Shown here piece after piece: positions 48,530 through 60,968 of a DNA stretch of 64,000 bases (position 1 is its first letter; every line of letters starts with the position of its first letter). The notes beneath the pieces are model-generated. The model did no database searches. It was given only the letters and a program-made list of their open reading frames with translations, and had not been told where the DNA came from. The stretch lies in the NCBI GenBank assembly GCA_022578605.1, contig MU394131.1, positions 110,860-174,859 of the forward strand, given 5' to 3'. The translations under genes and the position numbers were made by a program. The stretch comes from Camillea tinctor (lineage: Eukaryota; Ascomycota; Sordariomycetes; Xylariales; Xylariaceae).

Positions 48530-49307
48530 CTTGTCGAGCTGGATGTGCTTCGTGGTACGGTAATCTGCACGGTAATCTGTGTCGGGTAGAAGGGTTAGAA
48601 GAGATAGAGAGTTTGTCGGCAAGGCTGTAGGTATAGTGAGAAGTGACACGGGTTTGACTTGGATGCGCTGCGATGAGATGGGATGAGAAGTACAGGGGAT
48701 ATGGGCATTTGGGGGGGTTTGGAGGGTTTGGGGGATTTGGGGGATTTGTGATGGTGGTGAGCAAACCTCAGGGAAATGCGACTATGGCTTTGGTGGAAGT
48801 TGAGTTGATGAACACAAAATAAAAAAGGGAGATTCGTGCCCAACGTCGCGTGTGTATTATTTTTTTGGTGATTTCAGATGAAAGAGAGAGAGGCGTCACA
48901 GCTTATCTGCTTTTATCGTGTACAATTGGTCGCTAGGAGACGGGGGTCCTAATTGCCTTGGGTCTAATTGCCTTTTGCTAGGTACTTAGGTACTTAACAA
49001 TGCACAGACCATGCACAGACCATGAGGAGAGCAATGGCAAGTATGTACTCCGTAGGCAGATGGGTCTTTCACGTGTAGATAAGCTCGAGCTTGATTGATA
49101 TCTAATTAATTTTTTTTATCTTTTTTTTTTTTGGTCCCCTCCTGCAGGTCCAATTCCATGTATGCAACATCTACATCTACATTGACATTTACATCTACAC
49201 TTATACTACAGCTTTGCGCCCTGTAATAGTGTAAAACCAAATCATGCCTTGAGCAATTCTTAAAATACCTAATTCCATATTAACTCAACTGCTGCCACTT
49301 TTGGAAG
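48530..49307. promoter_or_regulatory. Shared divergent promoter LC8 / MRD1
   Basis: These 778 bp contain no gene. They hold GCGATGAGAT at 48670-48679, identical to the yeast PAC consensus of ribosome-biogenesis genes, and a G-rich tract at 48708-48746. Confidence 0.5.
48670..48679 (+). promoter_or_regulatory. PAC-like element
   Basis: GCGATGAGAT matches the PAC consensus of rRNA-processing and ribosome-assembly genes. It is 629 bp upstream of MRD1, an rRNA-processing gene, and 141 bp from the LC8 start, so which gene it would serve is uncertain. Confidence 0.35.
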
Positions 49308-52119
49308 ATGGCTACAGAATCCTCCCGCATATTCGTCAAGGGGTTGCCGCCCACTATCAACGAGACAGACTTGCGCAAACACTTCGCGGCTAAAGGGGAT
49401 ATCACGGATGTGAAGTGTTTTCCGAGTCGGAGAATCGGATACGTGGGATATCAAACCCCCCAGGAGGCTGCCACCGCGGTCAAATACTTCAATCGCTCCT
49501 TTATACGCATGTCCAAAATCACCGTTGAGTTAGCTAGGCCGGTAGGTTATATGACATACTACGAAACCGAACCATTGCTTAAGGCACAAGCTTACTTAGC
49601 TATATCCAGATAGCAGATCCTTCTCTGTCTAAGACAAGACCAGCTAAGGATGCACCACTACCTACGAGAACACTAGGGATTCCTCCCGACCAATCCTCTA
49701 AGGCGGATGCAAATCTCGATAATGCCAAAAAGCGAAAGCGAGAAGCTCTCGATGAGTCCGACCCGAGGCTGAAAGAGTTCCTTGATGTCATGCAGCCCTC
49801 CAAGAGTTCAGCCAACCATATGGAGATGGGGGCTGTCGAGGAGCCTGCTCCTAAATTTATAGCGGTTGCTGCTGGTAAGGACGAGTCCGATGACGAATAC
49901 GAATCCTTACCGGCACGAAGTAAAAAGCTACCGGCTCGGGAGAGTCACAGGATAATAGAACCTACCGCGGACGTGGTGAAGGTGCCGCCCAAGGAGAAGA
50001 ATATCGCTGCCAGTGAAGAAAGTGGAGAAGAACAGCTAGAACCAGACAAAGACGGAGCTGGAGAATCCACGGTGCCGGGAAGAGCTGATATGGACGATGA
50101 CAATTGGTTACGGCAACGGACGAACCGTCTGCTTGACTTGGTAGACGATGATGAAATCATGCCTACGTCTGCAGCGGCGGAACGCTCACCATCCCGGTCG
50201 CCCAGTCCGGAAGCTCCACCGCAGCAAGATTCTGCAGAAGCAGGCGGCGATGTCGAAACTGAGACTCCACCTTCAGGCGGTGATAGGGCTAGGGTGGGGT
50301 CGCAAGAAGGCGTCGCTGAAGAAATCCGCCGAACTTCGCGTCTCTTTGTCCGAAATTTGCCTTACTCGGCGACCGAGGATGATCTCAGATCGCATTTTGC
50401 GCAGTTTGGCGAACTCGAAGAGGTAAGATAAATCTTGTATTACTTTGGTGTCTTTGACCCTTTTCTATGATGAACCCCAGATAGGGACAGCTTATACCAT
50501 TGGTACTTGATGAGATCCCTGGGCAAGTATTTTAGTAGATGCTTCTTGTTCTGAGAAAATTATTATCCCTTGGCTAGACTCCCGAGTTTTGTTACATATA
50601 GCGTCATTCATTGCCACTAAAATCGCTACAGGTACATGTGCCGACGGATGCGGCCAAAAAGAACCGTGGAATTTGCTTTGTTTGGTATACACAACCAGAC
50701 GATGCGATTAGCGCATTCCTGCAGTCGGATCGCTCCTCGTTTCACGGCAGGATATTGCACGTCTTACCGGCATCAGCAAAACGGGACCATGAACTAGATG
50801 AATTCGCACTGTCAAAATTGCCGTTGAAGAAGCAGAACCTTATTAGAAAGAGAAACAAGGCTGCGGAGTCTCGCTTCAATTGGAATGCCTTGTTTATGAG
50901 TCAGGACGCCGTCAACGATTCGTTTGCTCAGCGTTTGGGAATCACCAAGGCAGAGCTCCTTGACCCAACTAGTAGTGATGCTGCTGTGAAGCAAGCGATC
51001 GCCGAGACCTCCACCATCCAGGATACCAAGGCGTATTTTGCTGCAAACGGAATCAACCTCGAAGCCTTCAAGTCGGCCGAAAGAGGCGACGATGCCATTC
51101 TAGTCAAGAATTTTGCTTTTGGCACCAAGGTAGAGGAGATTAGGAGCCTATTTGAGGAACATGGACAAGTTTTAAAAGTGCTCATGCCCCCCACAGGAAC
51201 AATAGCTATTGTTCAATTTGCCAAGGCGTCTGATGCTAAGGCGGCCTTTGCGAAACTAGCATACCGGCGCTTCAAAGATTCTATACTATTTCTCGAGAAG
51301 GCGCCCAAGAACTTAATGGCCAGTCAACCAGTTGCCAAAAATGAGGAACCTAGTGGTATACAGAAATTATCTACCTCAGAACTCCTCGAGCGGGAGGACG
51401 AGGAACCAGCCGAGGCAAGTAGCTCTCTCTTCGTAAAGAACCTCCATTGGGATACGGATACAGCCGAACTCGCTGCGGCTTTCCAACACCTGGAGGGGTT
51501 TAGGTCAGCAACCGTAAAGACGAAAAAAGATCCGAGCAAGCCGGGCCAGGTTCTATCCCTAGGATTCGGCTTCGTTGCATTCTCCAATAAGGAATCCGCA
51601 TTGGCTGCTGTCAAAGTCATGGATGGGCATGTTCTACGAGCACACAAGCTTCAAGTGAGAGCATCTCACCGTGGCCACGACGCCGCCGAAGAGCGCAGAC
51701 AACTAGATGATGCAAAGAAGGTAGCTGGGCAAGCGAGGACGCGGATCATTATAAAGAATCTGCCTTTCCAAGTCACAAAGAAGGAGATAAGGACACTTTT
51801 GAGCTCATATGGACAGCTCAAGTCGGTTAGAATACCGAAGAAGTTCCACTCGACGAGTAGAGGTTTCGCTTTCGCGGACTTCGTCTCGCCGAAGCAGGCC
51901 GAGTCGGCTCTCCTGGCCCTCCAGGACACTCACTTGTTAGGGAGAAAGCTTATACTCCAGTATGCAGAGGCCGATGCGATCGATCCGGAAGAGGAGATCG
52001 CTCGGATGCAGAAGAAGGTAGGCGGCCAAACCAGCAAGGTAGCCCTGCAGCAACTCATCGCAGGGGCAAGTCGCAAAAAGGTTACACTAGCAGGCAATGA
52101 GGGCGAAGGAGAACTCTGA
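49308..52119 (+). CDS. mrd1: Mrd1, multiple RRM protein of 18S rRNA processing
   Basis: Three exons, 49308-49541, 49610-50422 and 50632-52119, encode 844 aa with introns of 68 and 209 nt, both in phase 0. Five RNA-recognition motifs are visible: RRM1 (about 5-78, RIFVKGLPP), RRM2 (about 320-400, RLFVRNLPYSATEDDL, split by intron 2), RRM3 (about 502-575, a divergent RRM), RRM4 (about 611-695, SLFVKNLHWDTDTAEL) and RRM5 (about 718-798, RIIIKNLPFQVTKKEI with RGFAFADF). An acidic, charged linker separates RRM1 and RRM2. Mrd1/RBM19 proteins bind pre-rRNA and U3 snoRNA in the nucleolus and are needed for the early cleavages giving 18S rRNA. The size and layout match the family. The start codon begins immediately before RRM1, as in relatives. 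Confidence 0.94.
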
Positions 52120-53004
52120 GGGGCAATTGTTGTCTATAGTTCTTTTCCATGCCTAATTATGTCACGGCAGGGGGATAGGGCGTGGCCCACGTTGAAGGTA
52201 GGGAACATGGTTTATTGGGAGGATTGGAGCATCCCTAGTCAGGAGGCTCAACCGTTTTCATTCAATTGGAGCCACTTTCCCTAACCCAAGGGCGTGGTTC
52301 TCCGCAGTGCTTGCAGGATACATCCCCCCTCTCTCGAGTGACTTTCGTTACCCCTCCTAGATGAATGTCTACAAGTCCTAGACCTAACGATCTGTAATGG
52401 GTACGTTAGTCCAAGTCACATTCCCGACGGCGCCCGCGAACTCTGCAGTTCCTGGTCCGCGATAATCGGGAAAACATCGACACAATGGCAAATTGAACAT
52501 TCCGTAGTAAGTTGTTGTTTCTAGTTACTATCTTTATCCTAGTCTCCTTGCGTGCCAGTTGCACTTTGCTCGTTCAATTGCACTACTTTTTTTTTTTCCG
52601 TTTCGCACCTGTGCTCGATAGTGGCGTTTGTACTATCTGGGCCCTTTTTCTTCACGACCCCTTGATAACCCTTCCTAGTGGGGGTTCCCAGGGTTGTTGT
52701 AAGTGTTTGTTAGTAGACAATTATTATTACTAGTTTACATAGGACTAGGAACTCGAGTAACCGTAGTCAAGTAATCAAAGATCTTTATAAGATATGGGAT
52801 CTTCTATCCTCATGCCAATGGCTCTGTCCAGGAAACTATCTCATGATATCTAATAGGCGTGTCCTTTGCCTTTGCCATTCCTTTCTACATATCTTAATCT
52901 GCTTCCCAGCGTTCTTGGGGCTCTTTTGAGGCATTCGTTAGAATTCTCGATTTCCTCGAAAAGCATTCTTATCGTCTCTTTTTCTTTTTGTTGCCTGACC
53001 TACA
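52120..53004. promoter_or_regulatory. Promoter region of the TEA/ATTS regulator
   Basis: No gene is seen in these 885 bp. Four CATTCY words (52419, 52498, 52876, 52964), the recognition sequence known for AbaA, lie on the plus strand, and a TATAAGA box is at 52786-52792. Confidence 0.45.
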
Positions 53005-55976
53005 ATGCATTTCTCACTACCGTCACAAAGATACTCCCCAACTTCCGACTATGGGTACGAATCACAACATGAGGTAATCCCAACAACAAGACAACCCCTT
53101 GGGGAATCAACTGGCAACGTACAAGCACATAGCCTAACTGCTTCGGCTTTGTGCTATCAGAACCAACTCTCACTATCACCACCTATCCACGCCATCCCAA
53201 CTCCACCAATACTACCCACACAGGCCCTGACTTCAAGTTACGGGACCAGCCTGAGAGGCGGACGCTCTCTTCAACGAAATGTATCATTAACGGAATCACA
53301 AATGGGCTACTCACGGGGTAGCCAAAATCCCATCTACGCATACAAGCACTTTGCAGACTATCGGAACAAGGTAATGCAAAAGGAGCTGGAGAAGGAACAA
53401 CCTATATGGCCACTTTGGTTGGAGGATGCCTTTCTTGATGGTGAGTAGTAGGATAGGTCTATGACTAGTAGGTTGCAAGGCGGCGGCTAACTCACGAAGC
53501 TCTTCTCCTGATCCCCCAAATGGGACGCAAAAAGTTCAGTTCAAAGACAATTCTGTACGGCCGGAATATGCTTATTACAGAATATCTCTGGATATATCAC
53601 TGGCTGCTCCATCCTCCCCGTGAGGGAGAACGCATCCCGGATAGAAAGCAAAGAGACAAAGGCCCTAACCGGGAAGCTCATCCTATGTATAGGACGAGAA
53701 AGCAAGTTTCCAGCCATATACAGGTGCTTAAGGGATTCTTCCAGACTCTAGTCACATGTAAGAAACAACGACGACTTTACTACTGCCAACTCAGACGTAA
53801 CTAACAAGTCATCTCAGTTCACTTCATATTCCCAAGCAAGAAGGATACTAAGGAGGAAGATAAGAAGCTCATAAAGGAGGAGGAAGACACAGAGTCCTTC
53901 AAGAACAACCGTGTTCTCATTTCTATCGCCGACGGCCGCCTTCCCGATGAGCGACCGAACTACGAGTATTTCGCACGGCTTTTGAGCGCCGACAACGACG
54001 TTTTCTTAAGGCCTAAGCAGTGCTGGATATTCGTATCTTCTTCCAAGGTGAGTCTTCGGGAGAAGCACGTCACTACGGAGGAGGGGACCACAAAGAAGCA
54101 AGTCACAGGGTACACTGCCGACCGACGCTGCCTCGAAGAAGCGGACTACCCTCACCTCAAACTCAACGACAGCAAAGATTACAAAGATCTCCCTCGTACG
54201 GGTGAGCGTCCAACTGTTCTCCTGCACGAGTACACACGCTCCCTGTCTCAGAAAGAATCATCGTCCGTCAAGGATATCTCTAACAAATGGGATGTTCGTT
54301 TCCCCGACCTTAAGGAGAAGCTAGTTGCTGCTCTTGATGACACTAGACCCTCAGATGAGCACACCTCACGATGTGTGGTTGGGCCATGTGACACATTCCA
54401 TTTTGAGGTTGTCTTGGACCTGCACTCCACTTCGATGTTCCCCGATGGCACAGAGCTGAACGGGATGGTCGAACTGTCGATCAACCGCCCTGATCTGCAC
54501 AACCACAGCTGGCGGTCGATCACATCTGTCGTCAAGCCAGAGGAGCTGTACATGTCTGAGCAGGAACCCGAGTTCTGGGAACGCCCCAACCCAGTCGAGG
54601 TAGCTGTGTCTCACCGCGTGGGATGCAACGGCGTCGGCCCGTGCGATTGTGCGGGCCGTGGCAGCCGTGATACCATCTGCGTTCCGTTCCCGGCACACAG
54701 CTGGGCCAGCACCTTCATCAAGCTGGCACCTTACGTTACTGCTGAGCGGGAGAGGGTAGCCCGGGAACGTGCTGCACGGGAATCCGGGTCTCTGCGCGGC
54801 AGTCGTGCCGAGCGCGACGCCGCTCGCGTCAAGAAGGAAAACGACGACAGCTCGTCGCCGCACCACAGCAAGAAGCCCACCCCCAAGGAGCTCCTCTCGC
54901 AGGTGGCCATGTACCAGGAGGTGTGGTCGGCGCCCAACGACGGGATCCCCACCACCGAGGGCTCCTCGAAGCGATGGACGCGGCGGGCCGTGATACTATG
55001 GACCTTCGAGCCGGTGCGCGAGCACACCGACGACAAGGGCAAGACGGTGACGGTGCCGCCGGGCACCAACTGGCGCTTCCTCACCAAGTTCGACCCCACC
55101 TCGCAGTACCACCAGCAGCACGCGTACTTGTCCGGCGCGCCCACCGTGATCCCCCGCGACAGCGTCATGTCGCCCAACCCGGGCTACGCGCACCACCTCG
55201 ACGCGGCCATGCACGAGAACTTCAGCGCCGCCTACGACGCCCCGCTGCCCACGCCCACCGGCCCGCCGCCGCCCTTCATGGGCCCCGGCACCCTGCCGAG
55301 CCAGATGCCCCCCGCCCCGCCACAGCAGGCCGACCTCAACGTCCTCATCGACGGGTACCACCCCAACGGCCTCGCCACGCCGCCCCCCACCGCGGCCCTG
55401 CACGCGAGCTACCCGCACAGCTTCGACGACGGCGACGCGCTGCACCCGCATAACCCGCACCTGGGGCTCATGCCCGACGGCCCCAGCGCCGCCCCCGAGC
55501 CTGCCTTCCTCCCCGTGTCCGCGCCCTACGAGGACCCCGCCACCGGCTTCCGCGGCTGGGGCTGGCTCGACGAGAGCGGTCTCCCGCCCACCACCACCGC
55601 CGCCAGCGGCTGTGTGCCTGTCCCTGCTACCACGGCCCCGGGCTACGTGCCCCACTGGACAACGGACCACGCCTGGGTGCCGCCGTACGATCCGCGCGGG
55701 AGCATAAGCGCCGCGTCGAGCGGCGGGTGGACCGACGACGCGGACCCGTCGTCGCTGTCCCTGGCCTCGTCGTCTTCGTCCCAGGGCTGGACCGCCACCA
55801 CCGCGACGTCCTGGGGCGGCGAGCCCGGCGAGTACATGGTTGCGCCGATGGGGCGCAAGCGCTCGCGCGACGAGAGCTTGGGGGACGGGGACGAGGACGG
55901 GTACGCCGTGCGGAAGATGGTCAGGAGGAGCGTGAGCGCGGGGATGCGGGGGGAGGAGGGCGTGGTGTACTTGTAG
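53005..55976 (+). CDS. abaA: TEA/ATTS-domain transcription factor, AbaA/TEC1 family
   Basis: Three exons, 53005-53440, 53500-53757 and 53818-55976, give 950 aa. Introns are 59 and 60 nt and both joins are phase 1. Seen: the TEA DNA-binding domain at about 133-225, with WPLWLEDAFLDALLLIP and MGRKKF (helix 1), YGRNMLITEYLW (helix 2) and RTRKQVSSHIQVLKGFF (recognition helix). Next come FHFIFPSKK, RPNYEYFARLL with DVFLRPKQCWIF, and RCVVGPCDTFHFEV (about 375). The C-terminal 300 residues are Pro/Ala/Ser-rich and very GC-rich at DNA level. AbaA controls phialide and conidium formation; TEC1-type relatives control filamentation. The loop between helices 2 and 3 is about 27 residues longer than in canonical TEA domains. 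Orthology to AbaA rather than another TEA paralogue is inferred. Confidence 0.87.
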
Positions 55977-58900
55977 GGAGCTGGATGGATGCGTGGAAGA
56001 GACTCCCGCTCTCTGTCTCTCCTTTTTTTCTTTGCCTTTATGTATCGGGGGTTAGCATTGGGGGTAGGAGTATATGGGGCTTACTTTCTTTCTCTCTCTT
56101 TTCTTTCTTTTTATGGGTTTGGGAGGGTTTTGGTTTGGGGTTTTGGATAGGGGAGGCGGGCATAGGGAAGAGGGGGTTTTGAGGCGTTTGCTCTAATTCA
56201 TTTGAGGTTTTATAGGGGACGAACAGGTGAAGGAGTTTCTCCTTCTGTACGATCACGATGTGTACTCGTCACGGTCTTTTCTTTTCCCATTTCACGGTTC
56301 CTATCACCTTGGGATGGATGGCTGGATGGATGGTGGCATATTTTCCTACTTGGAGTCACAGGATCTTTTATCTTTTCTATTATCTATCATCATCAAAAAG
56401 GGGAAAGTGTAGGAAAGGTGAGGTTGGGCAACCCGGGCTCAGGGCATATTTCTTTCGAACATTTCTCTTCTCTCTATCTCTATCCTTCCTTCATTCGTTA
56501 GGGGGAGTTTTGCATATTGTATTATTTCATATTTTTTTTACTCTCAGGAGAGGATTTCTATACCATCTATCTACGGTTTCTCTCGGGTTTTTTTTCTGGG
56601 GATAATCTGTTGGATATGTACTCTTAGCTTGCATCTTTCTTTCTTTACACTCTCTAATATCACACAACGTTCCTGATATCAACTTGACCATCTTACTTTG
56701 TTGACCATATACAAGTACCTGGTAAACCACCGAATCTTGAGAATTTTTTACATAACCTTTCCCTTTGACCTGTCATTAGCCAACGTACAAAAAGGTCCAC
56801 TTACACCGAGATAGCACTTAAGATCAATACCTCACTGGACTTGACGCATGAGAGGCCATAGTCTCTCTGGGTCAGAGGACTCATGACCTGAGGCCGGGCG
56901 TCACGCCGATTCTGCGGCTAGCCTGGTGAATATCGATTTCAAGCAATATTATAAACACCTCATATGGGGCCGCCCTGCACGGTTCCGTAGAGCACATCCG
57001 CTATGCAGAAACTCACATGTTTGCACTGTAGAAGTAGACATGGGATCCGCGTCGAGAGTGCATCCTCATGAGATCCACAACGTTGAAGAGCATTGTTCCC
57101 AGCAGATACATGTCGCGTGGGAAGGACTGTAATTAAAGAACTCCGCTACTGACTGTAGAACTCACGATAAGATGTGCGTGATAATGCGAAGAGACATCAG
57201 AATGCCCCATCTGTACGACAGTGATATAGTACAAGTCACATCATATTCGCATTGTTCTTTTCCCTTGCGTAGGCTTTTCTCCTCCTCCTCCCCCATTTTA
57301 CTTGGGTCAATATCATGAGTCAATATTATCAAAAGTCTAGGTTGAGTCTAGAGTCTCACGATAGACCAGAGCAAAAAAAAACCTAAAGAAAACTTGAGAT
57401 GATCGACGAAACGATACCCCCAAACACATGGGGAAATTACTAAACATGATAGGGCTTTTGAAAAACAAAACGAGAAAATAGCCTTAGTAGTGGGGGAGTC
57501 TGCCCACAACTTACTAACATAGGCAACTGTGTCCGTGTTCTTGACGCCGACCAATTCGGTAGGCGAAACACGCCCGGCTGTAGACCATGAGAGGTTTTCT
57601 ATTTTCTCGCAGATGAGATGTCTTGACCAGGGGAATGGGGGTTGATTACGCGCGTATGGTCTAGAATTTTCCCACCGCTAATGAGTCTCTCTACAATACG
57701 GGGGCGAGTCAGCCATTTTGTATGTACGTTGGAGAGGCATTCTGACTAGGGGAATATAGCCGAGACAGATAATCGTGCCGGATAGCTAGAAAAGACACAA
57801 AGCATTGGGTATCATTCTCGTCGGACGATTGGCGACAGGGTCCGGAGCGCTCGTAGGTGAATTGTGAAACTTCAAACGTCTGGACGCCAAGAAGGCCATG
57901 AATTAGCGCACGCTGGATTCCAAATCCAAGATCAACTCATTCCTAGCCAAATTGTTATTTTTTTTTTCCTTTGAGGAGTCATTTAATTCGAGGTATAATG
58001 AAAATTCGCTCAGTCAATGTGCACTTGCGTTACAACAGTGACATCGCCGTCGTTGGTGACGATGGGGTCGGGAACCCCAACCCCTACCTTGACGTGTATA
58101 TAAAACCGCCCCAAGGGGACGGATAGTAATAATTAAAAAGTGAAAGTGCTTGCAGTGGCTGACCTGGTGGGTAGGTAATATAAAAATTCAGACGAGACCC
58201 CATGTGACCTTCGTAATATGAGATACTCGACAAGAGTTGTGAGTTTGCTCTTAGACAGCCTTGATCCCAGTGGTTTTTCTTCTCATACAAGAGTAGACAG
58301 GAATAAGAGAGAATCTTATCAGCCAACCCTAGTCTAATTGAGGAAGCCGGGGGGTCACTTGTATTTGTTTTGGAGCATAGGTAGATAGTGAACGATGAGT
58401 AATAAAAAGCCCGAAGCTGGGGTAGATGTTAAGATTGTGGTGTACTGCCAAACTGCGTAGCGGCGCTTATAGCGACGATCGCATGAGTATCAAAGCGCTC
58501 GGGCCGGGGCGATGGGAGAGTTTGGGAGATTACCGCGAGCAGTACGGGACCGAAATAGCAAGCAACTCGTCGGGTAATACACGTGCTTGACATTATTAAA
58601 AAGAGAAAAAAAGAAAGAGAGGAAAGGAATAGTGCCAAGACGGCGGCAAAAGCAGCCAACCACATCGTTGGTGTTGGATAGAGAAAACAAGATTTGGTGC
58701 AACCTGAAGCCATCGTGAACAGAGGGGCGGAGAAAAGCCGGAAGGGATTCAAGGGGGAGAACTACTGTACCGAACATAAGATGGTAATAAGCTGTTGTCC
58801 AACAGAGGTTTTCGTAAAGATGAGATTTGAAAAATGATGAACAGGGGGAAACGGGCCTCGAGATGTGGTGAGAGACGCTGCATTAGGCGCTGCAATTAAA

Positions 58901-60968
58901 TGAAATGATACCTCGGACAGCCTTTTAACGCGATATCGTGGACTTGTAGTTGTTACGGACTAGGATATGCCACCAGATTCGAGTGGTGGAGGTGCAACCA
59001 TTTACTGGCACACCAGTGGGTAATTGTGGGGAGACTTGCATGTGGTGCTGCCTTTTACTGTTACAGATTGGTCCATCTTTAGATCTGGGAGCAGAAATGG
59101 GAAGATACTAACCTAGGGAAAGTTCACGTTCCCCCCATCTCCATTTTCCCCATCATCCCAAGTTACTTGACCTTTTTATTTTCTTTTAAACTTTTTCCCT
59201 TTTTACTACGAGGTTATGTATACGTACCCTGGTGCAAATCCTCACAACCAAACAACTTAGCTCTTAGGTACAATACAACGTAAAACTAAGTAAGTAACCA
59301 ACTACCTAAGCTACCTCCCTCCTTGCATACTATTTCCTTTTCTTCACTTTTTTTTTAAAAAAAAAATAATAATTAATAAACACTAAAAGGCATTGTGTAC
59401 TTATTGAGATCAGTTAACTTAACGTAGATACAGAAGAGTAAGATACCTAATAGCGCTTATAGATCCTCCGTAATCTATTCTACATGTATCTTGCATACTG
59501 GTGGTGAATATACTTATGTTAGGTACATGAGCTAGTGGTGGTGGTGGTGGGTGGTACCGCATAATGCCCTATGCATGTACAGTAGAAACCGTTTGAAGTA
59601 TATGTACTGCTACCCGAACCCACTAGACCCGCGCGATAGGTGTATGTATACTTTAAAATACCTTCCCCTGCACGGGGCGCATAAATCCCAGCCGCATGGC
59701 TCCACCTTTACAACTGAATTGTTCTTGTCATCGGCTGGAGCTGGAATGGGTCGTCTAGCAAGTTGAACAACTCTCCAACCCCTACCAAGTTCACAAACAA
59801 CCTCCATTAAACTAGTCCAACGACTGGCGTACATGAACCGCCTTGTCAAACGATCCAGTCATGGTCCATGACCATGCTCGAATCTTATCGACCTGTCGTG
59901 CATACTGTTGTAGTATTCCGTAAGTCCCACACACCAGAACTTCTGACCACGACCACCACCAAGACCGCGGATAAGCTCGTAGCTGAACCAGATCCTGTCT
60001 ATCTGTTTTACCTACCCGGTGTCGTACGTATTTTGTCCTCTAGCTTAAGGTCAAGGCCAGGAAAAAAAAAGGTCATTGTTCCAGGTGAAGGCATGTTTTC
60101 TCTTTTCTTTGTTCAGCTGAAGTGATTTGAGTAAAGCCCTACCGAGAGAATAAAACTCACTCCGCCCATTCACCTTGATTCCAAAAGTAGCAAACATCAC
60201 ATCGGGAAAACAAGTCAGAGTCTAGTCACAATCAACCCTTATCAGTATCAGAACAGAAAGGAACAGGACCGAGTAATCTAGAGCAGAGCAGATGAAATCA
60301 GATGAGGTACTTGCTTCTTGAGCTGCTTCTTCTCTCAACCCAACCTTCTACAACTCCGCAACTCTTACAACTCTCGCAGCTCCCGAATTGTCACTGGAAT
60401 TCTTCACCACCCACCCACCCACCTGAATATCGACTTTGTCTCTCCCAAGGAAAAACTCAGACAAGCCTCGCCTCGCCTCGTCTTTGACTATTGTTCAGCA
60501 GCTCGTCATTGTTCTCAACCAGAGGGTCATTGTTCGCAACTGTTCGCCATGCGAGTCTAGGCCACAATAAAGAATTCATTTCCTCTTATTTCTATTCTAA
60601 AAGTCAGCCAGCCTGACTGTGGCACGCCGTGCGTCCTCTTTTCCCTCCCCGACCTATTTTCTCTTCATCGCGCACAATTTTCTACAAATTGAGCATTTCT
60701 ATTCGAGCGCAAGTCGCATATTTTTATTTTCTTTTTCTGTTTACACTTTTCTCTGCTATATTATTTTCTTGTTTTTAACCAGATCAAGAATAACAACACT
60801 ACGAAGTCCAAAAAAAAAAATCAACAGCAACCAGCAAACTTCCCTACTGCCTCTCAGTAAGGAATACTCCATTTCCAACTTATCTGCACCTTCCTCTCCC
60901 TTGTGTCTCGCTGTGCGAGACCCAAACCCCAATATTCTACTCGGTCACCAACTATATCATTTCCTAAA
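55977..60968. other. 5 kb gene-free stretch upstream of the LPMO-like gene
   Basis: No gene is supported. The last 350 bp are pyrimidine-rich and probably form the leader of the secreted protein gene. Short frames (up to 115 codons) show no domain. Confidence 0.5.

Noticed and set aside
52658..52664. CAAGGGG (minus strand) as a BrlA response element in the TEA regulator promoter
   Set aside because: A 7-bp degenerate match expected by chance, and BrlA is generally lacking outside Eurotiomycetes.
54923..55670. Long frames of 176 codons (+) and 224 codons (-) inside the TEA regulator
   Set aside because: GC-rich shadows of exon 3; repetitive Arg/Ala/Gly composition without domain.
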